From CAYJDG01 sp964368875 (GTDB lineage: Bacteria > Pseudomonadota > Alphaproteobacteria > Micavibrionales > Micavibrionaceae): a stretch of 23,192 nucleotides of DNA. The DNA is taken from positions 1 to 23,192 of the forward strand of contig CAYJDG010000033.1 in assembly GCA_964368875.1 (NCBI GenBank), read 5' to 3'. Made by a program: the position numbers and the translations under genes. The notes beneath the pieces were generated by a model, which worked only from the letters and a program-made list of their open reading frames with translations, ran no database searches and was not told the DNA's origin. How positions within the stretch are numbered: position 1 is the first letter of the stretch; the number at the start of each line of letters is the position of its first letter. Shown piece after piece: positions 6,868 through 12,846 of this stretch.

Positions 6868-7485
6868 ATGGCCAATCCTGTTTCCATGTCACCTTTTGCC
6901 ACTTTCAGCGGCCCGCGCCACTGGAAGATTTGGGCTGTTGCTGCCGCTATGACGCTGGTTGCGGCTGGTGGAACATGGGTCGCAGGTCAGTACCGCATTG
7001 GCCGCCTTGATGCCCTCCTTAATAAATACGAAATGCCGATCACAGATTTCGCCCGCAGTGTCGCGCAGGCCAAGATCGGATCGATGGAAGCCGACCTGCT
7101 GGAAAGCTGCAAGCAGGCGCAGATCGGCACATGGCTGCAAACCACCGACGCGCTCGAGTTCGTTGATCCCGCCTCGGGCAATCGCATCATGGTGCGGCTC
7201 GATCCGGGCAAGGCGCAGATCGATCTCAATGGGCGTGAGCTCTCGGGCTGCGTAAGCGATGAAATTGAAAACCGCCAGTTCGATATCGGGTCGATGACCA
7301 ACACGTGGTCGCTGGTGCTGTTCGTGCTTGGTCTGGGGCTTGGCGCGTGGGCGTGGTTCGGATGGGAATCGTGGCGTCGCCGCGTACGTGCAATGACAGT
7401 GGTCAGCGAACCTGCGACACAATCCGCGCCAGCAGAGGTGATCGAGGCAACTGTCGAACCACCTCCCGGAAATCCACCTATATAA
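6868..7485 (+). CDS. Two-TM membrane protein of unknown function
   Basis: This 205-aa protein has a TM helix at about residues 20-40, a periplasmic domain of about 110 residues with two cysteines (CKQ and SGC), a second TM at about 149-166 (WSLVLFVLGLGLGAWAW), then a basic stop and a Pro/Ala/Glu-rich cytoplasmic tail. No family is recognised. The two Cys of the periplasmic loop could form a disulfide. The ATG at 6868 lacks a ribosome binding site, but a promoter places the transcript start there. A second Met six codons on is possible. Its last 8 nt overlap the end of yggT in opposite orientation. Confidence 0.75.
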   Translation: MANPVSMSPFATFSGPRHWKIWAVAAAMTLVAAGGTWVAGQYRIGRLDALLNKYEMPITDFARSVAQAKIGSMEADLLESCKQAQIGTWLQTTDALEFVDPASGNRIMVRLDPGKAQIDLNGRELSGCVSDEIENRQFDIGSMTNTWSLVLFVLGLGLGAWAWFGWESWRRRVRAMTVVSEPATQSAPAEVIEATVEPPPGNPPI

Positions 7486-7756
7486 AGATATGCCAGATAA
7501 TGGCTTTTAGAATTTCGAGCCCGATGATCACGATCAGCGGCGTGAGGTCGATGCCACCAATCGGCGGGACATATTTCGCAACCGGTTTCATCACCGGATC
7601 GGTCACCCGTTTGAGCAGGTCAACAAGGTTGCGGGCCTGCGGGTTGTTGGTATCGAGCACCTTGAAGTTGACCAGCCAGGTAACGGCAACCCACGCTATG
7701 ATCACCGCGATATAAAGGTTGATCACAAGGTTCAAGATTTGCGGGATAATATACAT
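7478..7756 (-). CDS. YggT family inner-membrane protein
   Basis: This 92-aa protein has two hydrophobic helices, at about residues 5-29 and 69-90, with the YggT pattern between: LVDLLKRVTDPVMKPVAKYV and PPIGGIDLTPLIVIIGLEIL. YggT proteins are small membrane proteins linked by genetics to osmotic shock tolerance, cation handling and, in relatives, cell division or plastid nucleoid organisation; their biochemical role is not settled. The ATG has GGAGG about 5 bases upstream. A good promoter lies 33 bases before the start. It overlaps the converging two-TM gene by 8 nt. Confidence 0.93.
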   Translation of the reverse strand: MYIIPQILNLVINLYIAVIIAWVAVTWLVNFKVLDTNNPQARNLVDLLKRVTDPVMKPVAKYVPPIGGIDLTPLIVIIGLEILKAIIWHIFI

Positions 7757-7788
7757 GGGGCCTCCAGTGGCGCTTATAAAACGCTCCT

Positions 7789-7817
7789 ATCATAGCGCGG
7801 GAGGCAGGGGCTGACAA
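7789..7817 (-). promoter_or_regulatory. Sigma-70-type promoter for yggT
   Basis: On the minus strand TTGTCA (7817-7812), a 17-base spacer and TATGAT (7794-7789) precede the yggT start. A short leader with GGAGG before the ATG follows. Confidence 0.6.
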
Positions 7818-7882
7818 ATCCTCAGTGTATGTGCGGTTTCCCCATGACAATTCTTTACGATTCTGATTCTATACTTGGTATG

Positions 7883-8575
7883 ATGAGATTGCTTTCAGGG
7901 ATTTTCTTGGTCGTCGGATTGCTGGGCTTTGCCCAGCCAGCCCATGCCGCGCGGGAGCGCACTGAATACAGCTGGTGCAAGGCCGACCGCGCCCCGACCA
8001 TCAATATCAAAACTGCGACCGATGAAGTGAACTGGGATTATTCCCAGTCTGAAAAGCAGTTGAATAGATTCAAGATCGATACCATCAATCCTTACGGCAA
8101 TAATATCATCACCGATGTCGGCGGGCTGATGCAGGGCGGGATCGAACTCTCAGAGAGAATGAGTTTCAGGAATATCACCAACAACCGCTTGCAGGTGCGA
8201 TGCTATTGGTTTGATACGATTACCGTCACGTTACATATCAAACCGACGATCTTTATTGCCAGCGAGTTTCCCGTCGGCACCTGTAAACACAATGCTATTA
8301 AAGAACATGAACTCAAGCATATTCAGGTCGACCGCGAGATCGTGAATAAATATGCAAGCTTGATCGGACAGGCGGTTAAACAGGAAGTTGAGAAGCAGGC
8401 GGTTTTCGGACCGTATAATGTTTCGCAAAGCAAAGAGGTTGAGGCTTACATGACGGGACGTCTTGAGAGCATGCTCAAGTATTACAGCAACATGATGGGG
8501 GATGAGCGTAAACGCCGCCAGCAGGTTGTCGACTCCCTCAACGAGTATGAACGCGTCAATCAAACCTGCCGTTAG
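7883..8575 (+). CDS. Exported protein with an HEXXH metal-binding motif
   Basis: This 230-aa protein has a clear signal peptide ending AQPAHA, with signal peptidase I cleavage expected before ARERTEY. The mature part holds cysteines in SWCKAD, VRCYWF, GTCKHN and QTCR, which may form periplasmic disulfides. It carries HELKH at about residues 142-146 in the context KEHELKHIQVDRE. HEXXH is the zinc site of many metallopeptidases, and the helix context recalls the DUF922-type putative peptidases, though a third zinc ligand cannot be named with confidence. The start at 7883 (or the adjacent ATG at 7880) begins the signal peptide; an upstream in-frame ATG at 7829 would bury it. TATACT at 7870-7875 lies seven bases before 7883, hinting at a leaderless mRNA. 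Confidence 0.8.
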   Translation: MRLLSGIFLVVGLLGFAQPAHAARERTEYSWCKADRAPTINIKTATDEVNWDYSQSEKQLNRFKIDTINPYGNNIITDVGGLMQGGIELSERMSFRNITNNRLQVRCYWFDTITVTLHIKPTIFIASEFPVGTCKHNAIKEHELKHIQVDREIVNKYASLIGQAVKQEVEKQAVFGPYNVSQSKEVEAYMTGRLESMLKYYSNMMGDERKRRQQVVDSLNEYERVNQTCR

Positions 8576-8591
8576 GAACCCCAAAAAACCA

Positions 8592-8625
8592 AACCCCGCT
8601 GCGAGGAGGAACAAGCAACGGGGTT
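8592..8625 (+). terminator. Hairpin after the HEXXH gene
   Basis: A 7-bp stem (AACCCCG, 8592-8598, with CGGGGTT, 8619-8625) continues after one mismatch into TGC/GCA and closes a 12-base loop with GAGGAGG. No T-run follows on the + strand (only GGTTTT further on). On the minus strand a TTTTTT follows the stem, so it may terminate better in that direction or act as another RNA element. Confidence 0.5.
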
Positions 8626-8705
8626 CAATTCGGTTTTCGGTGTCGGGGCAAGGAGATGCTTAAACTCGTAAATCTCTTTTCCTGATATATTCACTATGGC
8701 TTATG

Positions 8706-8751
8706 AATATGGCGAAATTTTGGGCGCATTTTGCCTTAATTTGGCCATATT
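8706..8751. repeat. 14-bp inverted repeat, 13/14 matching
   Basis: AATATGGCGAAATT (8706-8719) and AATTTGGCCATATT (8738-8751) are reverse complements apart from one base, with 18 bases between. The right arm touches the -35 of the predicted promoter at 8750, which suggests an operator for a dimeric regulator. Confidence 0.6.
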
Positions 8752-8778
8752 GACTCCGTATCGAAATCATTTTTTATA
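8750..8778 (+). promoter_or_regulatory. Candidate sigma-70 promoter upstream of the microgene
   Basis: TTGACT (8750-8755), a 17-base spacer and TTTATA (8773-8778). It would give a leader of about 155 bases to the ORF at 8944 and, if read through, also acnA. Confidence 0.45.
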
Positions 8779-8826
8779 TATGAATCAATGAATTAGGCAA
8801 AAACCAATCGTTGTCATAATAAATAA

Positions 8827-8835
8827 TTATCCACA
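8827..8835 (+). promoter_or_regulatory. Consensus DnaA box
   Basis: TTATCCACA is a perfect match to the strong DnaA box, within the A+T-rich intergenic region. A single box can regulate a promoter or be part of an origin. No second perfect box was found nearby by eye on either strand. Confidence 0.55.
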
Positions 8836-8943
8836 GGTTGAGGCCATTTTTGCGTTATGTGAACGAATTTTTTCTAGGTTTTTTCTACGAGTCGCCCGTA
8901 CCATTCACCCACTAAAACTCAAACCAATAATGGAGGGTATCCA

Positions 8944-9060
8944 ATGTCTACAAATAAAGCGTTTGAAGAAGCCGTCGTCCCTAAAGATGTTCCTGAAGCA
9001 GCCCCGACAGTTGTCGTGATTGTTCCTGCAGGTCCAACAAACGGTACTGCCCCGGCGTAA
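8944..9060 (+). CDS. 38-aa Ala/Pro/Val-rich microprotein
   Basis: This short gene encodes MSTNKAFEEAVVPKDVPEAA followed by an 18-residue tail of Pro, Thr, Val and Gly ending in Pro-Ala. It begins with an ATG seven bases after GGAGGG, one of the best ribosome binding sites in the window, and ends in TAA just before a near-perfect terminator. That framing, plus a likely upstream promoter, supports a real, well-translated gene. No family is recognised. The low-complexity composition suggests an unstructured peptide. Alternatively it could be a leader peptide influencing acnA, which begins 173 bases downstream. Confidence 0.6.
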   Translation: MSTNKAFEEAVVPKDVPEAAPTVVVIVPAGPTNGTAPA

Positions 9061-9084
9061 GCCTGCGGCGTTATCCAGAATTCA

Positions 9085-9120
9085 AATCACCCATGCGGGA
9101 CGCTGCATGGGTGATTTTTT
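9085..9120 (+). terminator. Strong intrinsic terminator between the microgene and acnA
   Basis: A perfect 12-bp stem (AATCACCCATGC, 9085-9096, with 9105-9116) closes an 8-base loop and runs into TTTT. It ends the microgene transcript or acts as an attenuator before acnA. Confidence 0.9.
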
Positions 9121-9233
9121 ACCTTTTTTTATTACTTTCAAACCATGATAGAGTTCCTGCACTGCGTCAGGTCCCTGATCTAACAGGGGTTCACCCACCT
9201 TTATTTCATTCTTTCACCTGAGGTTTTTTCAAA

Positions 9234-11912
9234 ATGACACGTCCCGGTCACGACACGCTCCAGACCCGCAAAACTCTGACCGTTGATGGGAAGGACTATG
9301 ATTACTTCTCACTCAAGGATGCGGAAGCAAAGCTCGGCGATCTTTCTCGGCTGCCGTTTTCCCTCAAGGTCCTTCTTGAAAACCTTCTGCGCTATGAAGA
9401 TGACCGCTCAGTCAGCGTCGAGGACGTGGAAGCCGTGCGCGAATGGCTCAAGACCAAAACATCCCAGCATGAAGTCGCCTACCGTCCGGCGCGCGTGCTG
9501 ATGCAGGATTTCACCGGCGTTCCTGCCGTCGTCGATCTCGCCGCGATGCGCGAAGCGATGGGGGCCCTTGGCGGCAACCCGCAACGGATCAACCCGCTGA
9601 CTGCGGTTGACCTCGTCATCGATCACTCGGTGATGGTCGATGAGTTCGGCAGCAACTCCGCCTTTCAGAAAAACGTCGATATCGAATTCGACCGCAACAA
9701 CGAGCGTTACAAATTCCTCCGGTGGGGCTCTGCCGCGTTCAAGAATTTCCGCGTCGTGCCACCGGGGACAGGGATCTGTCACCAGGTGAACCTTGAATAC
9801 CTCGCGCAAGCCGTGTGGGTCGAAGAAGACGAAGAGAACAAAGGCAAGATGGTTGCCTATCCGGATACGCTGGTTGGCACTGACTCCCATACGACCATGG
9901 TCAATGGCATGGGCGTGCTGGGCTGGGGTGTGGGCGGGATCGAAGCCGAAGCTGCTATGCTCGGCCAGCCAGTCTCGATGGTTATTCCTGAAGTCATCGG
10001 CTTTAAACTGACTGGTAAAATGAAAGAGGGCACGACCGCGACCGATCTCGTGTTGATGGTGACACAGATGCTCCGCGCCCGTGGCGTGGTCAACAAGTTC
10101 GTCGAATTCTTTGGATCCGGCCTTGATAACCTCACGCTCGCCGACCGGGCGACGATTGCCAATATGGCGCCTGAATACGGTGCGACGTGTGGCTTCTTCC
10201 CGATCGACGAAGAAACCATCCGTTACATGACCTTCACCGGGCGCGATCCGCACCGTGTGAAACTGGTTGAGCAATATTCGAAGGCGCAAGGGATGTGGCG
10301 CACCAAGGACAGCCCTGACCCGGTTTTTACCGATGTTCTGGAACTGGACCTCAGTGCCGTTGAAGCCTGTCTCGCCGGACCGAAACGCCCGCAGGACCGC
10401 GTGCCGCTTTCTAAAACAGTTGAATCAATCAAGACGATGGTGCCAGAGAAGCGTAAAGTCGCAGTCGAAGGCAAAGGCTACGATCTTGAAGATGGCGCAG
10501 TAACGATTGCCGCGATCACGTCATGCACGAACACCTCGAACCCGTCGGTTCTGGTTGCCGCAGGATTATTAGCGAAGAAAGCCAATGCGCTGGGCCTTAA
10601 AACCAAGCCATGGGTTAAAACCTCGCTGGCTCCGGGAAGCCAGGTCGTGACCGATTACCTCAACAAAGCCGATCTCTCGAAAGAGCTCGATAAACTCGGC
10701 TTCAACCTTGTCGGCTATGGCTGCACAACCTGTATCGGTAACTCTGGTCCGCTGCCGGATCATATTGCCAAAGCTGTTGAAACGGGCGATCTGACAGTTG
10801 CTGCCGTTCTCTCTGGCAACCGTAACTTCGAAGGTCGCGTCAATCCACACGTCAAAGCCAACTACCTTGCATCGCCACCGCTCTGTGTGGCCTATGCGCT
10901 CGCTGGCAACATGCACGTCGATCTGCTGAAAGATCCAATCGGTCAGGGTACGGATGGCAAGGATGTCTACCTTAAGGATATCTGGCCGACCAATAAGGAG
11001 ATTGCCGATACAATCGAGCAGTGCCTGACCAGTGAAATGTTCAAAACCCGCTACGCCGACGTCTTCAAAGGACCGGAGCAGTGGCAGAAGATCGGTGGCG
11101 GCACAGCGTCTGAAACCTATGCATGGGACAATACCTCGACCTATGTTCAGAATCCGCCATACTTCGTCAATATGAACCGCAAGCCGGAAGACGTTTCTGA
11201 CGTTAAAGGCGCGCGCGTACTGGCGATCCTTGGTGACTCGATCACGACCGACCATATTTCGCCTGCCGGTTCGATCAAGAAAGCCTCGCCTGCTGGTGCT
11301 TACCTGCTTGAACACAACGTCAGCGTCGCCGAGTTCAACTCGTATGGCGCACGGCGCGGCAACCATGAGATCATGATGCGTGGCACGTTCGCCAATATCC
11401 GGATCAAGAATGAAATGCTGAACGGTGTCGAAGGTGGCATGACCAAATTCATCCCGACTGGCGAAGAGATGCCGATCTATGACGCGGCGATGAAATATAT
11501 CGCCGAGAAAACCCCGCTGGTGATTTTCGCCGGTAAGGAATACGGCACTGGTTCGTCCCGCGATTGGGCGGCCAAAGGCACCAAGCTGCTGGGCGTCAAG
11601 GCGGTTATCGCTGAAAGCTTCGAGCGTATCCACCGCTCGAACCTCGTCGGCATGGGCCTGCTGCCTTTGCAGTTCAAGGACGGTATGACCCGCAAGACGC
11701 TTGATTTAAAAGGTGACGAAATCATCTCGATCACCGGCGTTGAAAAAGGCATCACCCCTGGTATGGACGTAACGCTCACGATCCAGCGCGCAGGTGGCAA
11801 GACCGAAGAGCACAAACTCAAATGCCGTATCGATACGGTTGATGAAGTTGGCTATTACCTCAACGGCGGCGTACTGAATTACGTCCTGCGCGATCTGGCT
11901 GCACGGGCTTAG
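9234..11912 (+). CDS. acnA: Aconitate hydratase, AcnA/IRP1 type
   Basis: This 892-aa cytosolic enzyme isomerises citrate to isocitrate, feeding the isocitrate dehydrogenase encoded at 3692. The three cysteines that bind the 4Fe-4S cluster are visible: Cys431 in ITSCTNTSNPSVL, and Cys497 and Cys500 in GYGCTTCIGNSG. Other hallmarks are GTDSHTTMVNGMGVLGWGVG, GNRNFEGR and the C-terminal swivel domain with GDSITTDHISPAGSI and GKEYGTGSSRDWAAKG. The length is typical of the AcnA family. The ATG follows a GAGG about 11 bases upstream. The gene stands alone between two strong terminators, so it is probably monocistronic. Confidence 0.98.
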   Translation: MTRPGHDTLQTRKTLTVDGKDYDYFSLKDAEAKLGDLSRLPFSLKVLLENLLRYEDDRSVSVEDVEAVREWLKTKTSQHEVAYRPARVLMQDFTGVPAVVDLAAMREAMGALGGNPQRINPLTAVDLVIDHSVMVDEFGSNSAFQKNVDIEFDRNNERYKFLRWGSAAFKNFRVVPPGTGICHQVNLEYLAQAVWVEEDEENKGKMVAYPDTLVGTDSHTTMVNGMGVLGWGVGGIEAEAAMLGQPVSMVIPEVIGFKLTGKMKEGTTATDLVLMVTQMLRARGVVNKFVEFFGSGLDNLTLADRATIANMAPEYGATCGFFPIDEETIRYMTFTGRDPHRVKLVEQYSKAQGMWRTKDSPDPVFTDVLELDLSAVEACLAGPKRPQDRVPLSKTVESIKTMVPEKRKVAVEGKGYDLEDGAVTIAAITSCTNTSNPSVLVAAGLLAKKANALGLKTKPWVKTSLAPGSQVVTDYLNKADLSKELDKLGFNLVGYGCTTCIGNSGPLPDHIAKAVETGDLTVAAVLSGNRNFEGRVNPHVKANYLASPPLCVAYALAGNMHVDLLKDPIGQGTDGKDVYLKDIWPTNKEIADTIEQCLTSEMFKTRYADVFKGPEQWQKIGGGTASETYAWDNTSTYVQNPPYFVNMNRKPEDVSDVKGARVLAILGDSITTDHISPAGSIKKASPAGAYLLEHNVSVAEFNSYGARRGNHEIMMRGTFANIRIKNEMLNGVEGGMTKFIPTGEEMPIYDAAMKYIAEKTPLVIFAGKEYGTGSSRDWAAKGTKLLGVKAVIAESFERIHRSNLVGMGLLPLQFKDGMTRKTLDLKGDEIISITGVEKGITPGMDVTLTIQRAGGKTEEHKLKCRIDTVDEVGYYLNGGVLNYVLRDLAARA

Positions 11913-11931
11913 GATATCTCAAACAAGTTAT

Positions 11932-11963
11932 AAAAATGCCGGACATATGTCCGGCATTTTTTT
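11932..11963 (+). terminator. Intrinsic terminator after acnA
   Basis: A perfect palindrome (15 bases per arm, centred between 11946 and 11947) with core GCCGGACATATGTCCGGC and flanking A and T runs. By symmetry it can terminate in both directions, also serving the minus-strand gene that ends at 11962. Confidence 0.92.
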
Positions 11964-12273
11964 ATTTCGGTGGCGCGATGGCTGGTGGTTGCGGTGCCGC
12001 GGGAGCGGCCTTGAGAAATGGCGCAAGTGTATCCCGCCAGTTTGGATCAAGATAAGGCAGGATCATAATGGCTCCAGTCTGGTTCAGCTGTGGAAAGCTT
12101 GCCGGATGCTGTCTGGTGCCTGCAGGAATTTGTTCATAGTGAAATGTAGCGGCGACAATTTTCTTCTGCATTTTCTCCCATGCATCGTCTGATTGTGGCG
12201 CATTGGTGACGAAGATGATGTCGGAGGCATGGCTGACCGACAGGATATGCAGATTGCGCGAGGGGATTTCGAT
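11962..12273 (-). CDS. Protein of unknown function, 5' end lost in assembly gap
   Basis: On the minus strand an open frame of about 103 codons runs from the gap edge to the stop at 11962 with no interruption; a Met at 12171 is internal, not the start. The visible part begins IEIPSRNLHILSVSHASDII and includes NQTGAIMILPYLDPNWRDTL and a Pro/Ala-rich C terminus (KAAPAAPQPPAIAPPK). No family is recognised. There is no in-frame start between the gap and 12419, so the start codon must be inside the gap. A near-consensus promoter on the far side of the gap points this way. The gene ends against the acnA terminator. Confidence 0.65.
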   Translation of the reverse strand: MEIPSRNLHILSVSHASDIIFVTNAPQSDDAWEKMQKKIVAATFHYEQIPAGTRQHPASFPQLNQTGAIMILPYLDPNWRDTLAPFLKAAPAAPQPPAIAPPK

Positions 12274-12373
12274 NNNNNNNNNNNNNNNNNNNNNNNNNNN
12301 NNNNNNNNNNNNNNNNNNNNNNNNNNNNNNNNNNNNNNNNNNNNNNNNNNNNNNNNNNNNNNNNNNNNNNNNN
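12274..12373. other. Assembly gap (100 N)
   Basis: Exactly 100 N, the usual scaffold placeholder, so the true length is unknown. It hides the 5' end of the minus-strand gene ending at 11962. Confidence 0.98.
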
Positions 12374-12388
12374 TATCCTTTGAGCGAG

Positions 12389-12417
12389 GATATAGCCGTC
12401 TGAATTGATTATGTCAA
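12389..12417 (-). promoter_or_regulatory. Near-consensus sigma-70 promoter reading into the gap
   Basis: On the minus strand TTGACA (12417-12412) is perfect. After a 17-base spacer comes TATATC (12394-12389). It lies just after the stop of the RHH-like gene and would drive the gap-truncated gene. Confidence 0.65.
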
Positions 12418-12419
12418 TT

Positions 12420-12710
12420 TTAAAGGGATTTTTGCAGCGTCTTCATCGCCGCAATTCGGTCATCCAGCATCTTCTTCAGCGCATCGCGGAGATACGGCTC
12501 AATCGCAATATCGCCGCGGGGCGTGGCAGAGACGATCTGATCATAGAGTAGGCGGGTTTCCGGGCTCACATTGAGGATGATGGTGTGGTCGCTCAGGCGG
12601 TCATCAATAGTGTCGCGAATGAAGCCGCTGACATTGATATCCATGTCCTGCAGTCGTTCATATTGATCCCGGCGAATGACCAGGCAGATGCTTTTGGTGT
12701 CTTTGGTCAT
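12420..12710 (-). CDS. Ribbon-helix-helix-like DNA-binding protein, possibly two RHH units
   Basis: This is a 96-aa protein. Residues 7-40 read as a ribbon (SICLVIRRDQYERLQ) followed by two helices (NVSGFIRDTIDDRL), close to the CcdA/VapB/CopG-type antitoxin and repressor pattern. Residues 44-85 repeat the layout (TIILNVSPETRLLYDQIV, then PYLRDALKKMLDDRI), so the protein may be a tandem RHH. It starts with ATG behind AGAGG. It is divergent from the SPFH gene across 136 bases of extreme A+T content with palindromic TATA tracts, a natural place for it to bind. No toxin gene is adjacent on its strand; the next gene downstream is the gap-truncated unknown. Confidence 0.65.
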   Translation of the reverse strand: MTKDTKSICLVIRRDQYERLQDMDINVSGFIRDTIDDRLSDHTIILNVSPETRLLYDQIVSATPRGDIAIEPYLRDALKKMLDDRIAAMKTLQKSL

Positions 12711-12846
12711 GTGAACCTCTTACCTAATTATATATACGCAGCAGTAAAATGATACTTAAAATCTATGTAATTATATAATTGTTAATTAATAATATATATG
12801 ATTATATATATCTATATATAATTATTAACTAGAGAGGGAAATTATA
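12711..12846. promoter_or_regulatory. Divergent, extremely A+T-rich promoter region with repeated TATA palindromes
   Basis: The region includes TAATTATATATA (12725-12736), the perfect palindrome AATTATATAATT (12769-12780), and 12781-12829, an imperfect inverted repeat bounded by GTTAAT and ATTAAC. Several TATAAT-like hexamers make the exact promoters ambiguous. The repeats look like clustered operators for the adjacent RHH-like protein, but this is inference. Confidence 0.5.

Larger units (their letters stand above)
8641..8943. other. A+T-rich intergenic region with replication- or promoter-like elements
   Basis: About 300 bases without a credible gene precede the microgene at 8944. They are markedly A+T-rich in 8690-8890 and hold the inverted repeat, promoter and DnaA box listed separately, plus poly-T runs at 8869-8886. 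Confidence 0.6.

Noticed and set aside
8690..8943. Firm assignment as chromosomal oriC
   Set aside because: Only one perfect DnaA box was found and no neighbouring dnaA, hemE or parAB genes are present; kept only as a low-level finding.
9408..10289. 293-codon minus-strand frame inside acnA
   Set aside because: Antisense to conserved aconitase sequence; high GC third positions create long shadow frames. The same holds for 10569-11633.
12781..12829. A+T-rich repeats as a CRISPR or replication iteron array
   Set aside because: Units are irregular TATA tracts without constant spacers or a fixed iteron length, better explained as operators or promoter DNA.
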